64,000 nucleotides of DNA, from assembly GCA_034620365.1 (NCBI GenBank), contig JAQGEQ010000048.1:1240001-1304000 (forward strand), given 5' to 3'. The DNA is from Pegea sp. RAD2-039. Its lineage: Eukaryota > Chordata > Thaliacea > Salpida > Salpidae. A program made the translations under genes and the position numbers. The notes under the pieces are model-generated. The model saw only the letters and a list, made by a program, of their open reading frames with translations, was not told the DNA's origin and made no database searches. Numbering within the stretch: position 1 is the first letter of the stretch; each line of letters starts with the position of its first letter. This document shows, piece by piece, positions 12,601 through 26,007 of the stretch.

Positions 12601-15600
12601 CGTCAGTCAAACCATGGGGCTCGGAGGCTAAGCAGTTCTACGATTGAAGAATAGATTGAAATATGAGAAGAAGATTGAGAAGACATACAATCAATTTGAC
12701 GACAGCAACATTTTTTCTGCTAACTGCTGCATATGACAAGACATCAGAAACTACATCATTTATTTTATCTTTATTTTTATCTCTCATGTTGATTACACAT
12801 TTATCAAATGATCCTCGTTGAAACAGCAACTCGACTCGGTGGTAATCAGCAAGTAAACTCTTGATGGAGTCTTTCATATGCCCACGGATTCCACCTCGAT
12901 ATCTTTGAACAAAACATCCATTTAAAAAAGTCTTCAGAAGACACTAAGCATGATTTGAAGACACACCTGTGAACAACTTCTATGATTTGTTGAGTATTCA
13001 GAAAGAAGACTTCTTGATCGACGTGATTCTGAAGTGATGCGGCAAATGAATCGATGATTCTTTGAATCCGCAATCCAGGGAACTGAGACATCATCGAAGT
13101 GATGTTGGAAGCGTAATTAGAGAGTTCGCGTCGTATGTTCTTCTCAACTTGTGACGGAAGACGTCCAGATAGATTCGTCATCACTTCCTATGTAAGGTTC
13201 TAATTGGTTGTCATGAAAACGAGATGTGAGACCTGAAGTTCTAGAAGAGGAAGAGTGGGATCCCGAAGAGTGTTCATCAAAGTCTTGACGTTACGAGAGA
13301 GGTTGATTTGGAAGACTTCCTCAGGATGACAAAATCCCTTCATGATGTTTGCCAACTTTTCATAAACTTCTTTGAAGATCTAAAAGAAGAGATTTGAAAA
13401 AGTGGAAGATCAGACAGGGATCAATGACTTTGTTGGATTTCTCTTTGTTATCTTCTTGTTTTTCTTGTGATTGATCAAGCATCCCTGTAAAGAGCTCAGC
13501 TGTTTTCACCTGAGAAGCGTCATCAGGTTCCAATCTAGAGAAGTCTTCTTTAGTTTAAATAAATTATTCTACAACAAGGAACCTTGCTACTGTGGAGCCC
13601 GATTCCAAAATAGCTCCTGGTCTTTTCAAGTAATAAACAGTACCACTTATAGGAGCAACTAATGACATTACCATCTTCATCACTTCAATCTCAGCATATG
13701 TATCACCTGATCAATCAAGTTCTATCACATGAGATAGATAAGAAAGTAGCTTACCAGCATCAACATGAGAACCATCTTTTACAACTTGATTCAGAAGTTT
13801 TCCAGCTGAAGGAGAACGGAGAACAGAGGGGTCATTTTCCTTCTCAAATACTGTAGTTTGGTTGTTGATTGTAATCCGATATCTTAAAATAAAATTGTCA
13901 ATATTTGAGGACTTTTAAAGGTCTAGCACCTATCAATTTCTTCTTTGATGTAAGTTGTTCTACTGATTCCATCTAATGAAAGTAGGAGTCCACCATCACT
14001 TAATCTATCAACCATTTTCAAGTCAGTTTGATGTATTTATGAGAAGTCTCTCACCTGTAAGCATCAACTTCCATACTCCAATTATTACACTTGATGTAGT
14101 AACTAGTCTCAGATATTTTGGTACATGTCAGCACATATTTGATGCCACTACTGATTAATTCCACTACTTCACTTGTGATGAGAGTTGAAAGAGCTAAAAC
14201 TTGCCCTCTGTTCACCAATCAAATGTCAAGTTTTGATATTGAGTTGCAAGATTCTTACTTTTCTAATGAGTTTGCATAAAATTCAAATCTTGCCCGATAT
14301 TTGGCATCAGATATGAGAAGAGCCGTGCAGACTAGTGCTGAGGTTGTACAAGATTCACTTTTCTTGATAATTACATAAAAAAAATTAATAATGACAAAAA
14401 ACAAACAGAAATGATGATTTATTGATTCATACAAATTACAATGATTCAAAATGGATTTCTTTTAAATTAAAGGTTACTAAATGTCAAATAAGAATGACAA
14501 AAAAAAATCACGTGGTTAACATTGCAGTCAGTCAACTAAAGCAAGATGACCTATAGTAACCTTTTTACTTAGACAGCTTTTATTTTTCGACCCGAAGTAG
14601 CAGCCTGTGTTGAGCTTTCAGTCGTATGATGAGCACATGTTCTAACAACATTACTCACAACATGCTGATGTAAGCGCGCGCGCACACACTCTCACCTTCA
14701 TCTTCTCAGCAATCAATGCATCGAGCCAAGCAGTATCAATCTGATTATTCTGAAAGTTTTGATCTTCTAATAATCTTCCCAAATATTCAACAATCGTCCT
14801 GAAGTCACCGCGAATAGATAATTCTTTAAGAGCCATCACCATATTGCTGTTTCAAAATGAAGTTGACGAGAAATTAGTGATGAAAACATTTGAAAGTCAC
14901 CCAATCGCGTATTCTCGCGTTTCACCCCAGGCGAAGCAGTGACCGAACTGTGAATCTGCAAACTCATGCAAGCCACCAGCAGCTCCGACACTAAAGTACC
15001 CCCACACGTTCTTACTGCTTCGAAAATTTAATTCTTGGACAGTTCCTACAAAAAAACAAGTGAAATAATTTGCATCATTTACAAGATAACAATATTTTGA
15101 TGCCAAACAACGAATTACGAAATTTTAATGACAATAATCACGTGACTACCCACCAGAACTTGGTTTAAATCCTTCATCGGGATTTTCACTGGTGATTCTA
15201 GCCGCAATCACGTGACCATGTGGTTCCGGTTCAGTGGCTGGGCTGAAAATAAAGGAAGAAGGATACAAGAATGAAATATTTGAGGAATTTGTTGACAAAC
15301 TTGGTGAAATCAATGAGTGTATCACCACAAGGTTCCTCATTATATAATATTCGAATGTCTCGGATGCGATGGAGAGGAATCCCCATCGCGATCTGTAGTT
15401 GAGCAGCTGGAAGATTCACATCCGCTATCATCTCTGTGCACGGATGTTCAACCTGATCACGTGACAGAAGTCGACAAAAGTTTCAATGATTCAAATGAGT
15501 ACCTGGAGGCGAGGATTTAATTCCAGATAAGCGTAGGTTCCATCTTCATGATATAAATATTCAACTGTGCCGGCGCTTACATATCCAACCAGCTTAGCTA

Positions 15601-17115
15601 GCGTGATTGCATCCTACAAACGAAGTGATGTAGATAAGTTGTCAGGTGGTTTACAGCTACCTTTTCCATCTGCTTCCATGTGATAGGTGATGCGATCGTT
15701 GTAGGAGCTTCTTCGATAATCTTTTGATGACGTCTTTGTATCGAACAGTCGCGGCCAAATAAGGAAATAGCGTTTCCGTACTGATCAGCTAAGATCTGGA
15801 CTTCTAAGTGTCTTGATCTTATAGAAGAAGAAAGATTTCAAAATCAAATTTTCATTGATTGATTCGATTAACAAATATTATTTGAAATTGATTCGATTTC
15901 TTGAAGTAAATTTCAGAACAAACCGTGTGGCTAATTTCATGATAAAAATTGGAGATCCAGGAATTTCGGCTTGAACTTGGCGAAGAGCAGGAGAAAGATC
16001 ATCGGGATTTGAAACTTTCCTGATTCCTTTGCCTCCACCTCCTTCAGACGCTTTGATCATTACTGGATATCCAATTTCAGCCGCAATCTGAATCAATTGA
16101 TTTGAAACTAGTGAAGAAATAAGTAGCTAGCAAATACTTCCAAAGCTCGTTCAACTCCATCAACACAAGCACTTTTGTATATCTCATCAGGAACAGATTT
16201 AATAGTTTGAAGATTGTCACGTGACTGGCTTAAAGGTAATTTAAGACTTGAGCCACTCCAGGGAAGTGTAGGAACATTTGCAGTTTGAGCCACTATCGAA
16301 GAAGCAATTTTATCTCCTGAAAAAGTCAAAGTTTTAATCAACTAGATGCATAATCAATATTTTCATAAAAAGTTCTCAACTTTTTTATATCTAACCAAAA
16401 TTTGTTTAGACTCACCTAAAGCCCACATGGCAGATGCTGAAGGTCCTAAAAAAGCAATATTCAATTTATATAACTTTTCAGGAAGCTTAGGATTTTCACT
16501 GGCATGACCCCATCCCGCCCAGACACCCTATAAACAAACTTCTCTTAAAACAACATAACCAAAATTTGCAACTAAAAAAAGTTTAAACTCAAATAGATAA
16601 TTATGAATTATCTTAGGTCACTACAATAGAATACCTGGACATTAGACCTTATTGCAAGATCCACAATTAAATCAACATTTGCATAATTATTGTTATTTGC
16701 ACCACCTGGTACATGAACATAGCTATCTGCCATTTTTATATAATCAGCATTTGCGGAAAGGTCTTCCGGTGTCACCATAGCAACAAAATGAATGACTTTT
16801 TCATTTCGAAACATCTCATAAGCCCATCCTCTAATAGAACGCATACATTTTACAGCAGCTATTCCATTATTTGCAATTAGTACCTAAGAAAGTTGATACA
16901 ATGACATTCTATTGAAAACCGAATTAATTAATTTCAAATACTTTTTGGATGACTTTATTTCCTCCTAGATTCTTCACAAGTTCTGGAACTGTAACTGCAA
17001 TACTTTTTCTAAAAGACTTTTTACTAATTTTGGTTTGTTGGGTATTTTTTTTGGTCACTTCTACAGAATCTGAAGATGCTTGACTATTTGGATGGTCTTC
17101 TTCCTCAAAACTCAT
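6650..17115 (-). CDS. ACC: acetyl-CoA carboxylase, multidomain animal type (44 coding exons)
   Basis: Makes malonyl-CoA from acetyl-CoA, bicarbonate and ATP, the committed step of fatty acid synthesis. Reading the minus strand, exon by exon homology is continuous from the start (17115) to the stop (6650-6652). The biotin carboxylase domain (about 14.7-16.9 kb) has the ATP-grasp glycine loop [11 protein letters not shown] and the [14 protein letters not shown] motif. The biotin carrier domain (about 13.6-13.9 kb) has the EVMKM site, with the biotinyl lysine codon at 13675-13677. The central domain covers about 9.9-13.4 kb. The carboxyltransferase (about 6.9-9.9 kb) has [12 protein letters not shown] and [14 protein letters not shown]. 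Total length is about 2,250 residues, as in animal ACCs. Most introns are only 45-60 nt. The N-terminal leader is short (58 codons before the first intron, no evident AMPK-type serine site), and about 15 residues are missing near 11.3 kb relative to vertebrate ACC. An in-frame upstream ATG exists at 17145; 17115 was preferred because the extra residues look like UTR. Confidence 0.97.
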
Positions 17116-19149
17116 TTTTTTAAAAACTAAAAACTGTATAAACAATATTATATTTTAATCTAGGTAAAATAATTAGTTATTAAATTAAGTTAAGATCAAA
17201 AGCATTTAAATATTTTGATTAAGATTATACTCAACTTTTTAAAATTCAAAATAGTCAAAAAATTTATCAAATTTTACAAGCTATTATTTTACAAGCTTTA
17301 TTTAAAACTATTGTATTTGTATCAAATGTTTTATCATTTCTTATTATTTCATTTAATAGTTTTTAAGTAAAAACATTTATATAGTTATTAACATAATACA
17401 TGTTTACACATAACAAACTATATAACTATCATAGGGAATAGAAAAAGAATAAGTCACAAGTGTCACAGCTAAACATAAGTTGTCTAAGAAATAAGAATAC
17501 TACAAAGACATAAGTATAAAAAAGTTAGGAATACAAAAAAGTGAGGAAAATAAATAAACTAGCAACATTAAATACCACTTATAAACAAAATTATTTAAAT
17601 CATCTTTTTATAACATGATTTTAAGAGAGATGGCATCATTTTATTTAGTGATGCAGTTGGGAAGAATATTTATCTAACTAATTAAATATGATTTCATAAT
17701 CATATATTAACAAAGTTTGAAATTAAGATTATAAAATAAAAAGCTGATTAAGAAAAGTTAATTACGTAGCTCAAGATTTAGATTTGGAAACATTTTTTCC
17801 AATCTAAACAATGAAGAAGGTAAGCTAATAATAACAATTTAAACTATTTAACTTAATGTTTACATGTTTATAACCATTTACTAAACTATCTATAAGTAAT
17901 ATGTTAGACTTACTCTACTAACAAATCATTAAATTACTCATTAAAGTTGTAATCACTAACAGTAAACGTTTATTATAAATATAATATACAACACAATAAG
18001 AACCACAAACAAATTAGCTTTTAAGATAAATTACGATAAAAAAAATGTAACCAATTCATTGATTTACAAATTTTTTATCATAACTAGTTTAAACTAAAGT
18101 TTTCAGAATTTTTTTGTTTGAATAAAATATAATACTAAAATTATAATATTTTGCTTTTCTATAATTTTTAGATATCATATCCTTTTATCTCTAATTTTGG
18201 CAAACTTAAACAAACATTTTTGTTTATTTTTCTTTTAAATTTTACACATTCTAGATGGAAAGGGTTATACAGTATTTGACCTTTAAATAATTGAAATATA
18301 AGAAATTATTTCAAGTAATATGAAAATGACTAAATGTACAGAATGATAAGGTTCACTGATCATTAAAACTCATCTAGTCTAAATAAAAATAATTTTTATA
18401 CATAAGAATAAACCAAAGATAGATAAAAAAAAAACATTTTTTTTAAACCAAGCTATTTAGTACTGCTGTATCTATTGGAAAACTCAATCAAAACACATGT
18501 GTGAAAATATCATATCAAGCGTGAAAATGCTAGACATAGAGTGAAAGAAAAAATTGAAAATGCTCGTGCCAGGTAGCGTTATGTAATACTATCAACTTTC
18601 ACAACGACAATTGGAACGAAGCTGACAAAAGTAAACACTATTTGAAAGTTTTTAAATTGGATCTCCCTACTGCCGGTGCAAAATTGGCAAATTAAATCCG
18701 AATAAACAAACCTTATTTTGTCTAATATTGGCATAAAACGCCAATGGAAGTGGTAAATTGTGAAACAGTTTTGTGTTCATACTAGCGAAAACTTTTACTA
18801 AAAAATGAATCAATGCATAAAATAATTTAAAATATTATTAAAGATATCTTATAGGCCATACACTATCAAGCACAAAGTAATGATATTCCAATTATCCACA
18901 CTGCGATTAATATAAACTTAGTAAACTTACAAAGTATCCTTTTAAGAACATATTTTTAATATAGACATAGAATCATATCTTTAAGCTTAGAGATGCTTTA
19001 AAATAGTTAAACCTTGTTTTACAATTTTTGCTTTTAGATCAAGACCACCCTGTATAGATATAACTGCTACAAAAGCAGAGCTTATTACTTGATGGAACTA
19101 TACTTTGGAATACCTTTCGCTAGGGCAAAAGTGAAGGACATAGAAATCG
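17116..19149. other. intergenic, upstream of ACC
   Basis: AT-rich DNA upstream of the carboxylase start. It must contain the ACC promoter, but no specific element could be identified. No gene seen. Confidence 0.45.
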
Positions 19150-20150
19150 AAATGAAGAACTAACGTTGAACAAAGTTTTATTGAAATCAATTACTCAAAC
19201 GAAATTCCACAATCACATTAAATCGACGAAAAAAAACCTGCTGGTTCTGATGGAATTATTCTATAAACACAAAAAAAAATCAAAACATTATAATTTAGAG
19301 TCTTAAAAAGTCGTGACAATATTAACCAACCTCAATTAGATCGTTCACTAAGAAACTTTTTAGTAGTATTAAGGTAAAACGCATGGCTTTAAATAACAGA
19401 AGAGTCCACTTCTCGTAGAGAGGCACCAAGCAAGAAAAATGATAGAATCAACCAAGCAATATAATCGCAAAAGCCCTGTTTTATTTGTTCATAGACGTCA
19501 TAAGGGCGTTCGATAATATACTCTATCAAGTATTTTGAAAAGTATATGGTCGAGCAGATCTTTCGAAAAAAATAATAGACTCTTAGAAGACATGCAAGAG
19601 AGAAACAGCAGCTTATTAGCCAACCATGAATGTGCAGTGATCAGTATCAGACAAGATGCCCTTCTCTTAAATTTACTACTTGTCTTCAATCTAGTAATGG
19701 AAGATGAAGGAATTGGAGATAGTCGTGTAGGTAACTCAAAAACCAATAGTAGCAGTAAACAAGGGGAAGATCCAATAAATTACGACAAAATAATCATTCA
19801 AATGCCCCATTCAAAGTAAACATAACAGTCAAGTCTCTTTAAAAAACTGGGCTAGAACTCAGAAGTGACTGTCTACTCTAAGGTCCGTGAGGAAATCCTA
19901 AGGTGGCTCTACCTGTCGAAAGATAGCCTAACACTACTATTCTACGCAAACGTATAAGGTGGAGGACTAAGCTTACCATGCTTGACAACCTAATTATCTG
20001 TTGTAAAGCGACTCAGAGAATTAGTAGCAAAATGTAGACCCTTATATTCTCTTCGGCGAACACCAACAACAGTGAACTATATCAGTACCAGCAGTAGTGG
20101 GCTATATCGATGTATCGTCGGTTTAGGTCTTGCAAATTACTCCAATCGAA
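19150..20150 (+). mobile_element. decayed R2-like non-LTR retrotransposon (reverse transcriptase and C-terminal part)
   Basis: Plus-strand translation, with stops and frameshifts, gives reverse transcriptase landmarks in order. FIDVIRAFDNI at about 19480-19515 corresponds to the FvD..kAFD motif. A degenerate version of the vRQGd.lSPlLF..vMd block lies at about 19640-19705, and a weak INYDKII stretch sits where the YADD box is expected. Then REILRWLYLSKDS and GGGLSLPCL follow at about 19880-20000; these match the RkWLrLP..T and GGLGiP motifs found after the reverse transcriptase in R2/NeSL-type elements. The region is less AT-rich than its surroundings. No intact frame remains, so this is a dead copy. 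Minus-strand open frames at 20172-20719 lie next to it and may belong to the same insertion, but I could not recognise them. Confidence 0.68.
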
Positions 20151-21698
20151 TTAGACACAGCAGCATAAGGGTCACTGCCCCGGCTTCTTTTGCTTATCTG
20201 GCGGAGAGTTTTTAGGGCACTCCACGTTAGAAGCAAAACTTTCTACTAGAAAAAGATTAGTAAGAAGAATAATGTAAGATAAAGATAACAATTGTCCCCC
20301 TACCTTGACAAACACGAGTTGCTTGCTTATATCCAGTAAATCTGTTAACAGACACAAAATCATCAAACCGTTTGTCACAATACCGTGGTCATAAAGTCTA
20401 ACAACCTTAAGAAACTTGGGTACGAAGTCATCATATAATCTCACATTTCAGCTGATCAGAGTTTTGTGAAACCGGATGAATTCACAACTGCATCAGAAGA
20501 CGTAAAGATGTTTAACAAAGAAAGACTTGCAATAACTGTTTGCGGGTCAACCATCAGGTGGAAAGTTCTAATAATGATCTTTAAGTGTTGAAAGTTAGGG
20601 AGATGAAAAGAGTTGATGAGGACTGACGCCTTCAATAAACTATCATCAATTACTGTCTTTTCCTTGGGTACAAAGGCAACACTGACAAAAAGTCGATATC
20701 TGCCAAAAAAGTTAGCCAAAGGTTAACGAGGTAATCTCTACTATAGACTGGGTCCCCTTTCAAAATATTAGGGGATCTTTGGCTACAATAATTTTGTTGT
20801 AGATAAATCTTAATGATCATTTTTATGAAAATTGATTTTTATTATTATTAAATAATTACTTATGTAATACAAAAACACTGTATTATATGTATGTTTATTA
20901 TACAGCTCTGCTTAGGTAATAAAATAACTTTATATTTTTTCTATCATCCATCTTTATTTATATAAAAAGGTGCTATAAATTTCTAAGGAATCAAAGAAAG
21001 GGGAGCTGAGTTATAAGAAAATACAATATATAAAATGAATACATGTAGTTTAAAAAAACATAAATATATAGTACAACATATAGTAGAATTGATATTACTT
21101 TTTCTGAAAAAAGAAAGGTAATTTTTTAATTTTGTGAAGATAATTTTATAAATGTTTCACGTTTTGAATATCAAAGTAGGTAACTATATAATATCCAAAA
21201 GATGGCCAGAAGATGTTCGAGAAAGATTACATAGCAGCTTATTGAAAAAAATTATTAAATTTTTTAAGTCATGAAATTGTAAAATTGGCAGTAATTTTAA
21301 CAAACTAGGCTAAGAATAGAAACACAGTTCAAATCTTGATAAGATTTACTTTCTTAACTAGGGGGAGTTTTAGCAAAACTAGTAGCTTCTCTGCTTCTAA
21401 AGTTTTGTAAGTAGCAGCAGTTAATGAAGGAAGCTCTAAAGTTGAACTTTTTATTGAACATTTCTTATAGAATCAAATCGTCAGGAAATTTATTACTGTA
21501 CTGAGATTTATTTTAAAATCATAAACAATTTTATAAGATTTGTTTTATATTTATAAAAAACTAAGCTTGATTAATGTACCTTTTTGACAGTTTTTGTTAA
21601 AAATTTATTCTAACCACTTAAAGGTTTTTCCAGACAATTACAGTTGTTTATAAGTTGTAAAAAATTAAATATTCTTCTGTCATTTTAACAGATGAAAA
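20151..21698. other. intergenic, upstream of the sulfotransferase
   Basis: The left part (to about 20.75 kb) is GC-richer and has two minus-strand open frames of 87-90 codons with no recognisable domain, probably repeat-derived. The rest is AT-rich. A splice-acceptor-like ttttaacag ends at 21690, a few bases before the sulfotransferase ATG. Confidence 0.4.
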
Positions 21699-24600
21699 AT
21701 GAGTTTAATAAAACTTCCAAGAAAGGATTTTTTTTCTTTTTTTTTTATGTTTGCTATGATAGTTTCAATTACGTATACACTGATATTTACCATGGCATAT
21801 CATCCTGATTTTCCAACGCAAAAAGTATATTCAACTATAAAACGTTCAAATCTTTCAAATCTCAGAAGTAAATCAACCCTTAATAATTTACAAAGCTTCA
21901 CTGCGACAAGAAACACAACATTCCTCTCAGCAGTCTATAAACAAGCTACGGTTATTTCAAGTTATTTTCTTATACTAAGTTGTTTCAATAAATTTGTATA
22001 ATAATAGAAATAATAAATCTGAATAATGAATGAGCTATTTAAAATCTATGTATGTTTGGCTCTCTTAATTTGGTTTATAAAAGAATTTTCTTTATAGAAA
22101 AACTTTAGTAGACGAATAAACAAAGTCCCAAAGGTTTATTTGCTTGACCCTATTGCATATAATGCATATAAGAGTTATTTAGCAAAAAGAGAAACTCCGT
22201 TACCATTGCAAACTAAAGTTGTAATCATTTTAACTAATCACAGATCTGGTGAGTTTAATTTTGATCTTTTTGTTACTTTGAAATCTTTATAATAAACATA
22301 ATTAAAATATTAAGATATAGTTTGAAAAAGTAGAGTGTTATCGTTGTAAGACTCAAGTTGATACCAAACTTTACAAAATAACTAGATTGAAATTTACACG
22401 TTGCTTTATTTCAATCCGTAATTTGCCTGAAGCTATTTGCTAAGTTGTGCTCAGAAATTTTTACAATATTCGTCCTGCAGATGACTTTTCGATGTAAATG
22501 AGCAAAATTTAAGTTTGTTAAAACAAAAATGTATAAAGATTGAATAAAAAAACAATCAAACAGAATAATAATATTCTTTTAATAGCCATGAAAGATAGTT
22601 TTTATTATTTCTAAAATTATTATAGAAAATCAAAAGTGAAAAAAGCTTTGAAAAAACTATTTTGAAAAAATGTTACATGATAAGTATCTGACATAATCTG
22701 ATATCTTCTTTATCATTACGGAAGCTTGTTCGAATCGGTTAAATATATGTTCAAGTTTTTGAACTTCCAAATTATGTTATTAACAAATGTTTTCAATTGA
22801 TTTTACTACTTTAAACTTTTCAGAAGTCTAATATCTAATTGATGTTTAGGTTCATCTTTTATTGGAGAACTTTTTAATCAGCATCCTGATGTCTTTTACT
22901 TATTTGAGCCTTTATATGGAACTGCAGTAGGCTACGGAACAGACTGTGAGCCACAATCGGAACAAATAGAAATTTTAAAAAGTTGGTCACGATGTATTGT
23001 GCCAGACTGGAAAAAAATATATTATAGCTTGGGTAAGTAGTTTTTATTTAAATAAATTGAATATATTTTAACTATAATATTCAATCTATTTTATAAAAGC
23101 GTAAGTCATGCAAGTATTTCGAAAAGTAATATTTCAAAAGTTTTTGATATTAGAGTCAGATGACTTTTATAAAATAAAAGAGAAAAATATATTTTAATCC
23201 AAAGAAGAGTTTTTAGAAACTTTTTTTTGTAAATCAGTTTAATTACATAACAAAAACATAACAAGACTGTTAGTAAATATTTAAGAGTATATATCTTATC
23301 TTTTGACTTAAATATATTTCTAGACCCAAAATATCAAAAGCTAGTGAAACGATTTAACTTACTGACTTGCACAAATCAACAATTTTGTTTTCGAACTTTC
23401 ACAAAAGAGCTTTGTGAACCAAACCACTGCATCAGATCAAAGATAAAACTCAGGTTACTTAACTGTTTAGCTAAAACTAATAAATAAACAAGTTATTAAG
23501 GAGTTAAAACCAATTTAATTTGTTTACTACTTTATTTTTCATTAAAAAATTTGTTTTATTTTTATAAAAGTAAATTCAAATTTGCATTCATCAAAGAAAA
23601 ACAAATAAGCTTGCTTATAAAAACTTTAGTTGTTTGAAAATCTAGTTTTTATTATGCTCTCTCACTTTGTAGTTACCCTCATAACTGTGAAACGGATTGT
23701 GGATCTTTAAATATAAACCTTGTTGAAAATGAATGTCGTCAAAAGTCTATGGTCGTTCTAAAATTGATTCGGTTTTGTGATATTAATATGTTAAGACATC
23801 TTGTAAACATTGGATTAGACTTAAAAGTTAGTGCAAAAGATCAATGGTACTAGAAGTATAATTGTCGGTGCTGGTGATAAAATAAAAGATTTAAATATTG
23901 TTTATTTTCATCTTTTTGGTTGTTTGTTTTCAAATTACCAACTTTTATACTTTGCTTTTAGGTAATTCATTTGATTCGTGATCCACGAGGAATAGCAAAC
24001 TCTCGTTTGAACTTAAAAGTTCCTAATATTCTCACTTCTATTAATTTCACATGTTCCAAACAAACCCATAATGCAAAAACTGGTCTTTTTGAATGTCCTG
24101 ATTGGCTGAAAAAAAGATACAAAGTAACTTTTCTTTGTTTATTCATTGATTAGACAAGTTTATACATAAAAAAAGAAATTTCAAAATATCCCACTACTGG
24201 CTGCACCAATTTAGATTTATCTTTATTTAATTTTATTTTTGGAATTATTGAAGTTAGTAAGTTATTGAAATTCATTCAGCATAAAAAGGCAAAATATCTT
24301 AAATTTAAAGAATAATTCTGATCTCATTAAAATGTAAAAAAGTTAAATTATTCTTTTCTATCTGCTTTTAAAATGATACATTCATGAAGATATGATGATA
24401 AGTTTTTAAAGCTTATTCTATTTATTAAATTCTAATATATCTCAGCTTATTCGGTTTGAGGATGCTGCAATGTATCCTTACAAAATAGCAAACATGATTT
24501 ATGACTTTGTCGGTTTAGAAATGTCCTCAAATGTATTTAAATGGATATCATTAAATACTGTAGTCAAGCCACAAGGGGAAAAAAAGTAAGATGTTTGATA

Positions 24601-25461
24601 CTTATTTGTTTCTATTGCAAAGATTGAGAATTGATTATAAATATTTGAAATTTCTAAAATAAATATTTACTGAAGTTGACTTGAGCTGATTTATTAATAT
24701 TTGTTAATAAAGTGAAATATATTTTCGAAGATTTAAACCAAAGTTTATTAAAAGAATAAATTGTTATTAGTTTTAATTATGAAATCAAATTAATCTTAAT
24801 ATGAATAATTATTCAACACAACAATTAGTTATGTAAAATATTGCATAATCGTAAAATTGATTTTATAAAAATTTTTAAAAGTTATTTTGTATTAAAAACA
24901 GTATTTAATAATATCTAAATGTTATATTACATTTGTTACTCTGCTCTTAGTAGATTGATTTTTCAATTTTATCTGAAAATTATGTTTATTTAGTTAAACT
25001 TTCTATATAATCTTTTTGTGAAACTTTTAATTGTCGCTATTTCAGCGAAACTGAACTTATAAATCAGAAAACCAATCATACGTATAAAAATCTTAAAGCC
25101 AAACAAAAGCAATCTCCCTACGGTGAGTCAAAGATAACAGCTCCTAGTATTATCAGAAATTCTAAAGTAGTTCAATCAATAATAGTTTTGACTTTTTTAA
25201 GTAAAATCTTGTTATTTGAATTTGCAAATAGTAGTAAATATAAAATTACTCCATGAAAATTCTTGTTCAATTTTAGATCATTCTAGAACTTCATCAGAAG
25301 TAGTTGAGAAATGGAAAAACCAATTACCATTTTCTATCGTCACAAAAATTGAGCGAGTTTGCCGTGACATAATGAAGATTACTGGATATACTGCAGTCAA
25401 TGATGCTATTTCTTATAATGATAAAAATATAAGCTATTACAAGCCTATTTCTTCATATTAA
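21699..25461 (+). CDS. Golgi carbohydrate sulfotransferase (GlcNAc/Gal/GalNAc-6-O type)
   Basis: Nine exons, 477 residues: 21699-21950, 22098-22248, 22850-23032, 23324-23453, 23673-23826, 23962-24123, 24446-24585, 25046-25122, 25277-25461; all phases match. The product is a type II membrane protein: a short basic N-terminus, a membrane anchor at about residues 11-34, a stem, then the sulfotransferase domain. The 5'-phosphosulfate loop is seen in [20 protein letters not shown], and the 3'-phosphate motif in [13 protein letters not shown] (about residues 293-305). These place it in the family that moves sulfate from PAPS to C6 of sugars on glycans, chondroitin or keratan (CHST1-7). A cysteine-rich insert between the two motifs is typical of the family. 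Acceptor sugar cannot be predicted. The first exon end (donor ACG|gttatt) is the least certain junction. Confidence 0.93.
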
Positions 25462-26007
25462 TGAACTTAAACCACCCTTTTCTAGATTCATTTACTATTT
25501 ATTATTGATTATTTGTTATATATTTTTCTTAACTGTTTCAAACATTTTATTTATTTAACTCTTTTTATTTTGAAGCTGATTTTAGAATAATCCTCACTGG
25601 TGGATAACTAAAAAACTTTGGTTAAGTATGCTGCTGAAGCACCATTGATGTTTTCTTTGTATATGTTATGATTATTATTAATCTATAAATTTCAAAGTAT
25701 ATGTTGCGCTTACAGTTTAAAGCATACTTATTGGAAAATTTCCTCTCACCAATGTTTGCACTGGAACAAAATAAACATAAATCTGATAAAAAAAGAAGCG
25801 TGTTTGCGTATATGTTAGTTCTTTAATCTTAATAGCTATTCATTTATCACTTAAATTTGAAAATTGCTTGCACAAATAAAAATAACTATTTTCATTTATC
25901 ATTCTGCACACAATAACGATAATACTGTAAAATGGAAAGTTATGAGGTTGAAATGATTAATAGATTAGTAAATAGAGAAAACTAGATGAAAACATCAGCA
26001 ATAATCT
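25462..26007. other. short tail-to-tail intergenic gap
   Basis: AT-rich spacer between the 3' ends of the sulfotransferase (+) and the homeobox gene (-). No gene or distinctive element seen. Confidence 0.5.

Noticed and set aside
13471..14158. Several plus-strand open frames of 60-64 codons
   Set aside because: They lie antisense to conserved ACC exons (biotin carrier region) on the minus strand, and their translations match no family.
20172..20719. Two minus-strand open frames (87 and 90 codons)
   Set aside because: No recognisable domain, no splice logic joining them, and they abut a dead retrotransposon; mentioned only as possible repeat DNA.
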